This document shows positions 25,620-36,800 of a stretch of DNA of 64,000 bases, piece after piece. Position 1 is the first letter of the stretch, and each line of letters starts with the position of its first letter. Location of the stretch: the NCBI GenBank assembly GCA_000499405.2, contig HG738140.1:10939560-11003559 (forward strand), in the 5' to 3' direction. Origin of the DNA: Onchocerca volvulus. Taxonomy: Eukaryota > Nematoda > Chromadorea > Rhabditida > Onchocercidae. A model generated the notes under the pieces. That model was given only the letters and a program-made list of their open reading frames with translations, did no database searches and had not been told where the DNA came from. Position numbers and translations under genes: made by a program.

Positions 25620-26400
25620 AATTGTAATTTGTAATTTTATACCTGTAAGTCATTAATCCGTATCACGTACAATGGTCCTTTATTTTTCAACCTCCAATCT
25701 GCTAATAATGCTCATGCGCTTTGTTCTTAGGATTGTAAATGGTTGTAAAACATGTTGTAAATAGTTGTAAAACATGCTTAAATGGCTGTAAAACATGTCA
25801 ATGTCTGGAATGTTATAAGGATTAATATCATGTACTTTGTCTCAAGAATTGTAAATGTCAATTGTCGAATATTGTAGAGAGTAAAGCTTTGTTTTATTTA
25901 AATGTTTTGAACATCACTTATCTCTTATCCTTCAGTTTTTATTCATACCAATCTTTCGTATGATTAATGTGTAAACCTCCGCTCCTATTAAGGATGATCA
26001 TATAAAAAGGGAACTTTCGAAGCAGTAAATTATCAGTATTTGAGTATATCAGCAGCAGCGGCGACAGCAGTCTCTTAATTCAGTATTCCTATCATCAGTA
26101 ATCAAGGACAGCATCGGGCTTTAATGTCTAGAAATTCAACATCGTCAATTCATCAGCAACAAGGAAACTACATCAGCAGCAGGCTCTCTTACATCAATAT
26201 CAGTAGCAATAAGTTTCCGCCAATATCAAGCAATTTTAACGACAGCATAAGAAACAATTCATCAAAGGACCACTATTGGTATTCTTTATATTCTTCGCGT
26301 TTTGTTCATTTCTCATTGTTTGCTATTGTAAAGTGCGACACTGTTTATGATATCGCGTAAACCAATAAAAGCTATTGTTGACTTAGTCAAGTCACAGCAC
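25620..26400 (+). mobile_element. LTR-like segment nested in gag (putative)
   Basis: This stretch interrupts gag-like sequence and has LTR-style promoter and polyadenylation landmarks: TATAAAAAGGGAAC at about 26001 and CCAATAAAAGC at about 26362. The gag-like reading resumes after it (VNGKPIIDKSGQSFRSNFGG). No target duplication could be fixed by eye, so the boundaries are approximate and the identification as a nested solo LTR is tentative. Confidence 0.35.
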
Positions 26401-26770
26401 AGCCAGCTTTCATTCATTCAGTTAATGGTAAACCAATAATAGATAAGTCAGGACAAAGCTTCCGAAGCAACTTCGGAGGAACTTCAGCATTAGTCACAAT
26501 TCGAAGCAGTGAAGAGTTTCATAATTCAACGGTAAAGAATAAGCAAAAAAAAAAAAAAAAAAAGAGGAGTCCATGTATTTTTTGCGTCCGTGATCATTGG
26601 GATTGTGAATGCGACATTTATCCTACAACTAATGCTCGAATATATCGTCTCAAAACACTGAAAAAAGTGTATTTTGCTTCAAAGAAAAACATAATGGAGA
26701 AAATTGCAAAGAGAAAGCACGATGTGTCGCGAATTTCAATTTCGCGAAACTCAACAAATCTCAAACTAAT
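26400..26770 (+). pseudogene. gag remnant, zinc-binding region
   Basis: Reading frames here give RSPCIFCVRDHWDCECDIYP followed by TTNARIYRLKTLKKV, a Cys/His-rich pattern of the nucleic-acid-binding part of BEL/Pao gag or capsid-type proteins. Frameshifts and a poly-A run near 26545 interrupt it. Confidence 0.6.
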
Positions 26771-26799
26771 AAACAAATAAAAAATAAATTTCTTCCTTT

Positions 26800-27330
26800 G
26801 ATTTGTAACCGGATGTTAACAATAATGAATCATTTACCTAAATTGTATTCCTTAGATTATTTCTCAAATGTTTTCTCAAACGTTGTTAGTCATATCCGCT
26901 TTCATGCTTATCTGATCCCATGCATGGGAACTCTTCTCACATCTTGTTACAATGTTTTTATTGTACATATGTAAACGGAACACTGTTCCTTGAGTATGTT
27001 AATGAATATCTGCAAGAATGTTGGATAATTATTGTAACCCATTCCCATTTCTCAACACATATAAACCCTTCATTTTGTAAGCTAAAAGAGATTCTTGAGT
27101 CTTCATTCTTCATTATTCATTCCACTATTCATTCCTCTTTTGTACCAATAAAGGATTATTACAATTCGGCGTCAATTCAACACACTTCAAGTCAAATCAA
27201 CACATCTCACCAAAATCAACTCACTCACTCGAGTCAACGCAAGTCAACGACTATCAACACTGGTCAAGATATTGGTGGTAATATTGGCGCTTGTCGGACC
27301 TCTCAACAACTCAATTCAATTCAAAAAAAA
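26800..27330 (+). mobile_element. second LTR-like segment nested in the element (putative)
   Basis: It starts near TGTAACCGGATG (about 26804) and carries ATATAAACCCTTC at about 27059 and CCAATAAAGG at about 27147, positions that fit the TATA box and polyadenylation signal of an LTR. It contains a 145-codon plus frame with no recognisable content. It separates the Cys/His region from the zinc-knuckle-like stretch (CFYCRASHNSA) that follows at 27344. Boundaries and target duplication are unresolved. Confidence 0.35.
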
Positions 27331-27343
27331 ATTATCGACACGA

Positions 27344-28784
27344 TGCTTCTATTGTAGAGCTTCTCATAATAGTGCATAATGTAACAAAAGGAATCAAATA
27401 CCTTCAAATAATATGGCGTATTTCGTGAAAATTCAAGAGACCAAAAAAATTGCAACTTAAACGAAATTACTAGTTTATTTCTTTGAAGATAATGCCAATA
27501 ATGAGAAAGAGGGTTTAGTTGAAGTTTGGTCGTCTACAAAGAATAGAGTTCCGTCTGTTGCGCAAGAATTATCAATAAGAGGAAATGGTCCTTACAACTG
27601 TCAAGAAACTGGATTTTAAAATGGTATTTAATCATTTAAGTAGGATTCCAAGAGCAAACTAGATAAGATTTTGAAATGCAAGCATAAATCATTTAATTGA
27701 CAATATTATAGGCAAACCATATGAATTTAGTATTTTATATCATAAAATGATTTTGTATTAAAGACAAGTTCAGGTTTTCCGACAGTAAAATCACTCGTAC
27801 AGTATGTACTAAGGCCTTTCTGAGATTCTCTCTATTTATGGAGTCAGATCAAACTATTACTTCACCAAAAAGCTTTCAGTTTTATACAATACCCGACCAA
27901 CGTAGAGTTGATAAAACTGAATTCAAACAAATTTATTCAAAAATATGGATAAGAGTAACAACATATAGCATTCATATGGATGGTTAGGAATTCGATGCCA
28001 ATCAACTGCGAATTTCTTATTTACAAGGACAAATCCTAATTTATGATAGAAGAAAGTTAGTATCAGATCTTGATTCTAGTGAACACTGTCCTATGGAAAC
28101 TGGGAAATGCACAACTTACTCCAACATTATTCTACGGGATGAGACAGATGCTATAACAAAATGTTTGTATCGACGAATCGAAATTTTCAATGCAAGGATG
28201 TATGGAACCTGTTACAACAGCAAACTGTGGCTTTATCGATCCTTACTTGATGAACACTGACATTGTCATCGATAAAATAATAATTAGAAATCCTACTCAT
28301 AGTAGACCAAACAAATTTCTTAAAAGGAAAATTAATGATGACAGAAACTAACCAAGAAGAAATCATCGACCCTAAAAATTCCAAATTCCAATATGTCTTT
28401 CACAATCTTCGAGAAGAATTTAAAAAACAACTGAACGAACTGTCAAAGTTAAACTATCAAAATCCTAATGGACAATCATCATTAACTGAATGGCTATCTC
28501 ATAGTAATCCTACCTTGGCCGCCGAGTTAATTTTACAAAGGAATAACATAATAACCAAAAGAATCAGTGAAAATCTACTAATTGCTCTCTGTAATCCTAA
28601 AAGGCTTAAAACGAGACTGATCGAATTAAATGGTAGAATAATTAATAAGTTCGAAACTGAACGAATTGATGCTGAGTTGGAGATCTTATCCCAGCAACAT
28701 CCTAGAATCGATTATATAATAATTCGATCAAAAACAGAAATTTGGAACAAAATCAACGACGAAGAAGTCGAAGTACCACGATGA
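27344..28784 (+). pseudogene. distal coding remnants of the LTR element, including an intact 149-codon frame
   Basis: It begins with the zinc-knuckle-like CFYCRASHNSA and an in-frame stop. After unrecognised decayed sequence comes a Cys-containing stretch near 28080-28240 (HCPMETGKCTTYSNIILRDE) that sits where a third, envelope-like frame would lie in some nematode BEL/Pao elements; I cannot confirm that. From 28338 to 28784 an uninterrupted frame (starting M-M-T-E-T or the next Met) encodes an acidic, helical protein with no signal peptide and no motif I know. It contains WLSHSNPTLAAELILQRNNI. No polymerase or integrase motif is visible between the gag pieces and the 3' LTR. Confidence 0.5.
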
Positions 28785-29109
28785 ATTGAAAATGGTTTCT
28801 GCAAGGCTCATGAGTTAATACAGCAAGAACTAAATAAATTAATCGAGCAGTGGCAAATAAGTTTTTAAATTTGTCTTTTTATAATGTTGATAATATTAAC
28901 TGTCATCAAGATTGAATATGATTTGATTTGTTCCATATACTTTTGTATTTTTTTATTAAGAACTCTAAATCTAAATCCAATCCAGTAGGAATTGAGTTAG
29001 TTATTGCTTAAAATCGTGAGAAACAAAAAAACATTTGCAAAACAGCCGAAATTGATTAGATTAAATACATTTCATAATCCCTCAATCCTTCGCCTTCAGT
29101 GATGAGGAA

Positions 29110-29717
29110 TGTTGGGAGCCGAAGAAAGATAAAACACATTGTGTTAAAGCAATAAAACTATTTTTTTTTATAAAGCATTTCTTCGATAAAGGATTCATCA
29201 CATTATACAAAATTCCAACGTTTTCTCATATTGAATAATGAATCTCTTATCTAATTTATAATCATTGATATGTAAGATTGTTCCCATCCGCTACGCTAAT
29301 TTATTGAAAAAAAAATATATATATAGTTTCTACACATCTTCAGAAAGTTGTGTAATTTACGTTTTTGTATTTTGTATGCCACACCCGCTTATCCAGAATA
29401 TAAGATTTTTTTTTTTTACAAAGCTTGAGAAGTTGTGTAATTCCCTTTTTGTATTCTATATGCTATATCCGCTTATTCGGAATATATGAAGGTTATTTTT
29501 TAAGCTAACTGTTGTTTTGATTTATAATTTCGACCTTTGTTAGTTACCTTCAACTCCAATATTGTACTTCAATCTTCTATTATATAATTAATTACATGCG
29601 GTGCTGACAATAAGCACACAAAATCATTGGCCATGATGCTTCTATTCGATTCAAAGCGTAAGTAATTCCTTTTTCGCTATAACTAATTCCTTCACTTAAA
29701 TAATAATATTCATGACA
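29110..29717 (+). repeat. 3' LTR with an internal 85-bp duplication
   Basis: 608 bp, from TGTTGGGAGCC to ATTCATGACA. It is 102 bp longer than the 5' LTR, mainly because the block around GTTGTGTAATT ... CCGCTTATCCAGAATA occurs twice (from about 29347 and about 29432) where the 5' LTR has it once. The right target duplication AACGG follows at 29718-29722. Confidence 0.88.
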
Positions 29718-29791
29718 AACGGTATCGGCCCCAAAATGGTTCCAAGATAAAGAGACTCCAGTCCATAGTGATAGATACTAACAAGTCATGA

Positions 29792-32700
29792 TTAGCGATC
29801 AATTTCGGAATTGGTACCAAAGAATGTACCGCCATCTGGATCATTATCAGTTGAAAGAACATCCGGGGGTGATTCCTGTACAGAGAATACCTGGAAAAAT
29901 AAACTATGATTTAAATTGATAGAGCTATACATGCATAGTTTAATACCAACAGTTTTTCAAATTTACACTTTTTTTTCAGTAAATTCCTTTGAAATGCAAA
30001 ATAAAATACCTCATAAGGATCTAGAAGATCGGGTGGTACTTCTTGCATCTGCACTGAAGGAGCATGACGAATTTGCCTCAGATGATCTAACACTTCTTGT
30101 TTCAGAGCACTGATATACTAAAAATTATGAAGGAACCTTTCATACAAATAAAACGATACAAAGAAGCATTTAATCCCTAATATGATTTCAACTGGAATTT
30201 TTATTAAAAAATAAGATTAAAAAAAAATTGAAATCATATGATACAAATGTGAACAGATTTCTGCACTGTTATAATAATTCATGTTTATCAAAAAGTTCAT
30301 AAAAGATCCGAAGTATGATGGACAAACTTCTTTAGTATTCTGATTCTCCTGCCTTTTCGCCAATGTCGGCCTTAGTGTAAATTCAGGAGCAAAAAACTGC
30401 AGATATTCTGAAACAGAAATATTTTAAATATTATAATTATTATAATATCTAAAGAACTTAAAATATCTAAAGACAACTAATACTGTTGAGAATCTGAAAT
30501 TGGGATTTCGAGAGAGAATAAAAATATTACCAGTATTATTTGGTATTTCGTCTGGTATTTCATCTTTTTTGCCAACTAAAATTGCAGTTTCATACGTCCA
30601 ACACCGTGCAACATTACGTAATGTATATCCTCCACCACCGACTGCAAGCATTGGAATTCCCAAACTGCGAACAAAATCTACACATTCTCTAAAATGATGT
30701 TTAATAATTAAAGGAAGCCTTCTGTAAAAAGTTTCGATAAAAAGGAAAAACTGAGATTACTGTATTCGGAAATTTTTACTAATTGATATAGTGAATTGTT
30801 ACGGCTTCTATAGCAAACAATTATCTACAATAATGCAAGATATAAAGTTCTTATGCTTTTGTATGTATTATTGAACAAGCAAAGATAATGAACCCATGGC
30901 CCGAAAAGCTCAGGTTAAAACATCCCAGGCGATCACATCCTAATGAATCAGCTCCGCACTGCAGTACAATAACTGATGGATTGAAACAATCAATAACAGC
31001 TTGCACGATTGGTTTGAACAAGGAATGATAATCTAAAATAAATTCAATTCCAAAACTGAAGCAATAATTTGCTTCAGAAACCAATTTTAATTCAATTTTT
31101 TATAGGATTTCTCAATTAGAAAATGGGTATGAATATGAAAGCTATATACTATCCTTGTAACAAAAGTTTATAAAAATAAATGCAATAAAAAGAATAAAAC
31201 AGAAATAAATCTGGTCATCGATATTTTCTATAAATCCATAAAGATTATATCTGCACTAAGAGATGAATAAACATACTTTCATCATCCATTCCCTCTTTCA
31301 TGGGAACGTTCACAGCGTAATAACGGCCACTATCCTGTCCAACATCATACATGTCCCCAGTTCCTGGGAAAAAATAATTGCCGTATTTATGAAACGAAAC
31401 GGTCATCACTCGATCAGTTAAATAGAATGCTTCCTAGAAATGTTCCTCCTAAGAAAAACGAAGCGATTAGTGAATAAAAAAAATAATAAACTAAAGAGTA
31501 ATATTATCGTGCTACTGATAACGATGACTAAATACTATTTAAAAAAATTTTCATTAGCTCGTTAACAAAGATCACCTGAACTCCATCGCCATGATGTATA
31601 TCTATATCAATATAAAGTACTCGAGGATGATATTTGAGTAATTCCAAGATTCCAATAACAATGTCATTTACATAGCAAAATCCTGAAGCTTCACGTTTTT
31701 TAGCATGGTGAAGACCACCACTCCAATTAATAGCAATATCACTTAGACCATGATTCAAGCGAGCGACACCTGCAAAATGTTATTGTTTGTTTTATACAAA
31801 TAAAATATTTCGAACTTCTCTACAATTAATGTAATTTAGTTTTCAATTTAATTATAAGGAAAAGAATTAAGGAGACACTCAATTTTAATGGAGCATACCG
31901 CTGAGTGTAGCGCCTGTATAAATGGAACAGAATTCGAAAATTCCATCGAAAATTGGACAATCTTCACCAATATTATATTGTGAGAAAAGATTTTCATACT
32001 GATCAGCTGTGCGGGGTGATACTCGTTGAAGAAAGTCCACATAATCTCTGCAAAATGTAGAATTTTAAATATCAAGGTAATTCTTTTGCAAATCATTACA
32101 ATCATTAAAGTAAATTCTAGATGAGCTTTTTCTTATTTAATCCATCTTAGATATATGAATTTAATATACAATGGGAAACTAAGGACAGGATGATTTATTT
32201 CTTAACACTTCTAAACAACTAAGATCACAGTGCAAATTTGTATTAGATTTAGTGAAAAATGGCCGTTGCAATTTTCCCAATTACAAATGTTTATACAGAA
32301 TGCTTGCAGTGCTGCCGATGATAAAAATCAACTTCGGTTGTTTATCAAAACAAACACCAGCGTACGAACGAGAATGAAGTAGGGAGAAAAGTGTCAGTTT
32401 AATATGACTTTGAGTTGTTGCTCTGCAAAATTCGTTCTTGTGTCCAGCACATGTGAAAGAGAATATGCATTTTGAATGTAAGAATTCAGAATAACCGACT
32501 GGCAAAAAATAATCCCACATGCGTGAATCCAATGAGACAAACTGTGTCGAATTTAAACTTGGAAAGTGAGACGTTTGGAAAATGAGCGTCTTCATATGCA
32601 ACAGCCAAATTGCAGCACATTAGATGTGATTCTAAATGTGCAAATGACTTACTTTGAATGGAAACGTTCAATCTCGATTGCGGATGCTCGGGGTGGCGTA

Positions 32701-32849
32701 AGCACAAGCATTTCTTTATGCAAACCATAATTGACAACAAGACTGTGCAGAGCAGCTAAGCGCTGTGGTTTCATAGGATGTCTCGAGCCATAATGAAAAT
32801 TAGGTACATCGTGATGAAAATAATAACACACCTCTCGTTTTGACGTCAT
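29792..32849 (-). CDS. HDAC3: histone deacetylase 3 (class I)
   Basis: Class I zinc-dependent lysine deacetylase. In other animals HDAC3 is the catalytic subunit of the NCoR/SMRT corepressor. Exons: 32849-32653, 32047-31899, 31769-31576, 31433-31277, 31032-30894, 30688-30531, 30407-30328, 30117-30010 and 29890-29792, giving 426 residues (human HDAC3 428), all phases consistent. Active-site features are present: [19 protein letters not shown] with the paired His at 136-137, [11 protein letters not shown] (Asp172, His174), [16 protein letters not shown], and GGGGYT with the catalytic Tyr. HDAC3 rather than HDAC1/2 is indicated by [27 protein letters not shown], the run [20 protein letters not shown] and the tail [15 protein letters not shown]. 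The C-terminal tail ([15 protein letters not shown]) is short and acidic. ARID2 ends 991 bp upstream on the same strand; an LTR ends 75 bp beyond the stop. Confidence 0.96.
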
Positions 32850-33840
32850 CTTTTCCGATTTCTCTTCATTACAATCTTAGATCTCCAACTTAAAAAAATA
32901 AGCTTCATTCCAACATTACGAGAATCCAAAAAATCTAATTTAAGCTTACTATCTAATCTACGGATATCTAAATTCATCATTATAATATAAAGATCGAACA
33001 TCAGTTATCATTATAATCTTCATCATTATCAAAACCTCTGAATGTTCTCAGATGACAATCTAAACTTCTAATTACTGACTTGATTCATTCTGTTTACTAG
33101 AAATACATGTAGTTCGACAACACTAATTTTTGAAAATCTCGGAACAATTACTTTAATAAAATGATATTCTAATTAAATTCTTAACGATACAATCTTACAT
33201 CACATAATAGATTGAAAAATCACAAAAAAATGTAACACGACACATATGAACATACACAATCGAAGAACATGATTTTACAAAGCATCATAAGTGGTTCATA
33301 AAACAGTACATTTCAAAAAAAAAGTACATTTATACAAACATACCATTGTTTTTTTGAAAAAAATATGCATTTTAGAAGAAACTACTGACGATAAATGAAA
33401 TGCACTTTCCAATGAAAGGAAACAATATCGTATTCGCAAAATTTCCCTCATCATGTGATAAAACGATCGGATAAAAAAAGTCTTAGAGTTAAAATATATT
33501 ATTCTCGAAAATTATGATAATTCATCGCAGATGATCCTTAGCCAGATTTTTCATTCAGTAATGAATTTCTGGGATTTAAAATCAGAACTGCACTTCAGGC
33601 CCCGAAATTCGGACTTACCTAATTTAATAATAAATAACACCTATTGGATGAAAGAATTCCAATTCAAAAGGACAATTAACAAAGAGAAGTGAGGCAACCA
33701 TTTTCTCCATAATAACAAAATCATGTGTTTGAAAATATAAACACATTGTTAAGATGATACCGAGCTTGTTAGCTTACTAAAATAATTGGTTCTACAAAGT
33801 AACAATATATCCTCTGCGATATAAAACATACTTCCATTGG
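32850..33840. other. spacer between ARID2 stop and HDAC3 start
   Basis: 991 bp, AT-rich, no supported gene. It must hold the ARID2 3' UTR and the HDAC3 promoter, or an intercistronic region if the two are co-transcribed. No clear TTTCAG acceptor lies just before the HDAC3 ATG. Confidence 0.45.
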
Positions 33841-36800
33841 TCATAAGGCTTTTGAAACTGTTATAGCATTTAATGGAGTGGGCACATGATAAGTACGATG
33901 AGGTGATGAAAATGAGGATAGATAGGAAGGGGAAGAGGGAGAAGATGGCGGAGAATAGAGTTCAGCAAGAAGTTGTGCTAACGCTGAGCTACTTTCCACA
34001 CGCGATAATGACAACCAACTAAGCAAACGCTCGTGTCGGCGAAGAAGTCTGAAAAGTGTTGGAACAATTAATGATTAAATAATCAGTCAAATAAAGTCGA
34101 CAAATAAAATAACTGAAGTTTCATAAAGATAAAAATAATCTAACAAGCAATCATTTATTTCTGCTATAAACAAAACAGAAAATTAACGAAAATATAGTAT
34201 TCTTTCAGATACAAAAAATTCGACAGAAGTCAAAATCAGAACGTATGATGGAAAGAAAAATAGTTTACCGCCTTCCGTCGTTTGAATAACGAGCCAAATT
34301 TCTGAGAATGAGACAACTAGTCAAGCGAATGCTTTTTGTCACAGGTCCTTCAGGATCATCCTATAATTTTCAGTAGATCTACATGTCTGCACATACAAAG
34401 GTTTTAATCCTTAACTATATACAAATATGAAAAATAAACTAAACACTTTGAAAATATAACAACACAAATTACTAAGAAATCTGAGAAAATAAAATATGCA
34501 TACCGTGATATCACGGGGAAGATAATTGAAGGCATGCCGCCGGATGGCTTCAACAGCTGCATTTTTTGAATATCCCGGATGCTGAACATTATCTCGTGGT
34601 CTTTCCGGATTAACTGGCCCTAAAGGCAAGCCATGGCCTGTAAACAATGAAAAAACAAAATAAAAAATAACTGCGAATAGAAATAACTCTCAAACAACAA
34701 TATAGGTTCTTCTTAAACTCGATCTCTTCTCATCATTAATTTATTTATTTAAAAAAATATCACACAAAGCATTTTCTCTTCTCATCATTTATTTATTTAT
34801 TTAAAAAAATATCACAGAAAACATTTTATTTTACTATTAAATTTTGACAATCATCAACCTTCTTTCCGTCTTTTAGCTGCAGTTTTTAAAGCAACTTCAT
34901 TGCAATGGTGATCTTGCAAATGAGTTACCATGGACCATTTGGCGCGTACTGTTGAATCACATCGTGGCCAGTGACACTGTATGTTATGAATATCGCCAAC
35001 ATGTTCCTTGGTGCAGTGATAAAGAACGGAAGATGCAGATGAAAAGTGTCTAAAAGAGAAAATTCGAAGAAACTCAAAAAGCTCAAAAAGAGAATAATGC
35101 AAATACTTTTCTGATAATATAAAGTAAGTTTTATATGACCGAGTACTTTTCAAAAACGGCTAGAAGTTGCAAAATTTCAATTAAGAAATATTATGCACAA
35201 TTATAACAAAAAGACCGCCCTACTTTCCGCATCCGTTCCATTCACACATATAATCGTTACAATCAGCTGAAGATGTAGTTGGTCTGCTGTTGGAACAGGC
35301 TGATATTCGGCGTCGTTTTGTAGAAACTGGAGAGCAGGATGTAGATGCACAAGATTTCAATGAATCACAATCATCATCATGAGCGTTACCCATTGCAGAA
35401 GTTGAAGGTTTATGTATCATTTGCGTATTAGTACCTGCCTTTGCAGCATTTATTACCGGTTTAGCCTTAAATTAAATTCTGAGTCAAACTATATATTTTA
35501 AATTTGATAAAAATTAATTCAGCAACACAAATGACCTTCGTTACGAAACGGTAAAAAATGACGACGCAATCAAAATTCAAAAAAAAGAAATTAAAATATA
35601 GAACATACCCATACCTATAAATAAAACCAAACTAACATCAAACCCTAAGACACCTGCTCCAAAAGACAAGCCAAAAAAGATTCTGCTTATTTATAATACC
35701 TCATTGAGCCGCACATGTGATTTACTGCCGATAGTATTAAAAAAATGTTTCTTACTTTGCTTAAAATCAAAATTTGACACAATATAATCGATAGCCTGAT
35801 TTGATAAACTTTAGTGAATATTTTTTTTATATGAACTACACATCCGGCAATTCATATAAAAAATGAAGGATATTTCACTGCTTGATTTTTTCCCCTGATA
35901 TAAAAGACGATTTTCAATCAAGTGTCCAACAAAAGAATGTTTGAGATTGCTCTAGCTATTTCTTTTCTATATAGTTTATAAAAATGAAAAAAAAAAAATC
36001 TTGCCTCTTTCGCGCCTGAGGATGCTAGATTTCCATTCAATGCTTGACTAATCGTATTTCCATAAGACTGCGCAGGTTCACTATCAAAGCCATTTGCCAC
36101 ACTTTCACTATTTATACTTCGATTATCACAAATTCCATTGAGGCGTCTTACAACAACATTTTTAGATTGTATTTGATTATGTATCTGCAAGTTCTGACAG
36201 AACTTTATTTAGAGAAACTGGTTTCACTTTGCAAGGATAATTATTTGTCTGAGAATAGGCTTATAACTCTAAAGCAGAGAATGATACTATTAACTTCTAC
36301 AATCATTCACAACATTCCAATCGTCAAGAATAAAATAAGATATTCAATTATAAACTTTTATTATTAACTAAAATTTAAATCTATAATTGAACGACAGAAA
36401 ATGACTATAACAACTTACTTGCGAAACGGCAAATTTTTCATCCATAGTATTTATAACTGTTCGAGAAGCATTCTCTACACGCAAAATCTTTGCCTCATGT
36501 CGCTGTTCCGGTATAAAATCATGGGCCTCAATTGCCACTCGACAAACCTCAAATTATATTAATGTATCAGAACCTTATAGGAAAATTATTCTTTCCTTCT
36601 CGTTTTTGCAAAATTTTGTCATAATTCCATAAACTCGAAAAGATTGGGGAAAACTTCCCCTTGACGAATTTTAGCACATTTCTGCGAAAAAAGCAAAATT
36701 TCTTTATTGCACACTAATTACAATACCTGCTGGCCAACTGATAGGCTGGTTGAGGGTTGTGCATTCACTATATGAGAGGAACTGGGAAGTATCATATCTT

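Larger units (their letters stand above)
24065..29717 (+). mobile_element. degenerate BEL/Pao-like LTR retrotransposon with intact target duplication
   Basis: A 5.65-kb element bounded by two related LTRs that begin TGTYGGGARCC and end ACA. It is flanked on both sides by AACGG (24060-24064 and 29718-29722), a 5-bp target duplication of the size typical for BEL/Pao. Eight bases after the 5' LTR lies TGGTGCCCAAGATGGGA, a primer-binding-site candidate that sets the plus orientation. The purine-rich GTGATGAGGAA precedes the 3' LTR. Inside are gag remnants with stops and frameshifts (24594-25440, 26400-26770), a zinc-knuckle-like stretch (about 27344-27390), and an intact 149-codon frame at 28335-28784. 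I could not find a reverse transcriptase YxDD or an integrase signature, and the internal region (4.5 kb) is short for the family. The copy is therefore dead and largely lacks pol. The BEL/Pao assignment rests on the gag resemblance and target-site length. Confidence 0.85.

Noticed and set aside
32281..32740. Minus-strand frames of 84-106 codons in the first HDAC3 intron
   Set aside because: They overlap HDAC3 intron 1 and the end of exon 1 in other frames; the nine-exon HDAC3 model is complete without them.
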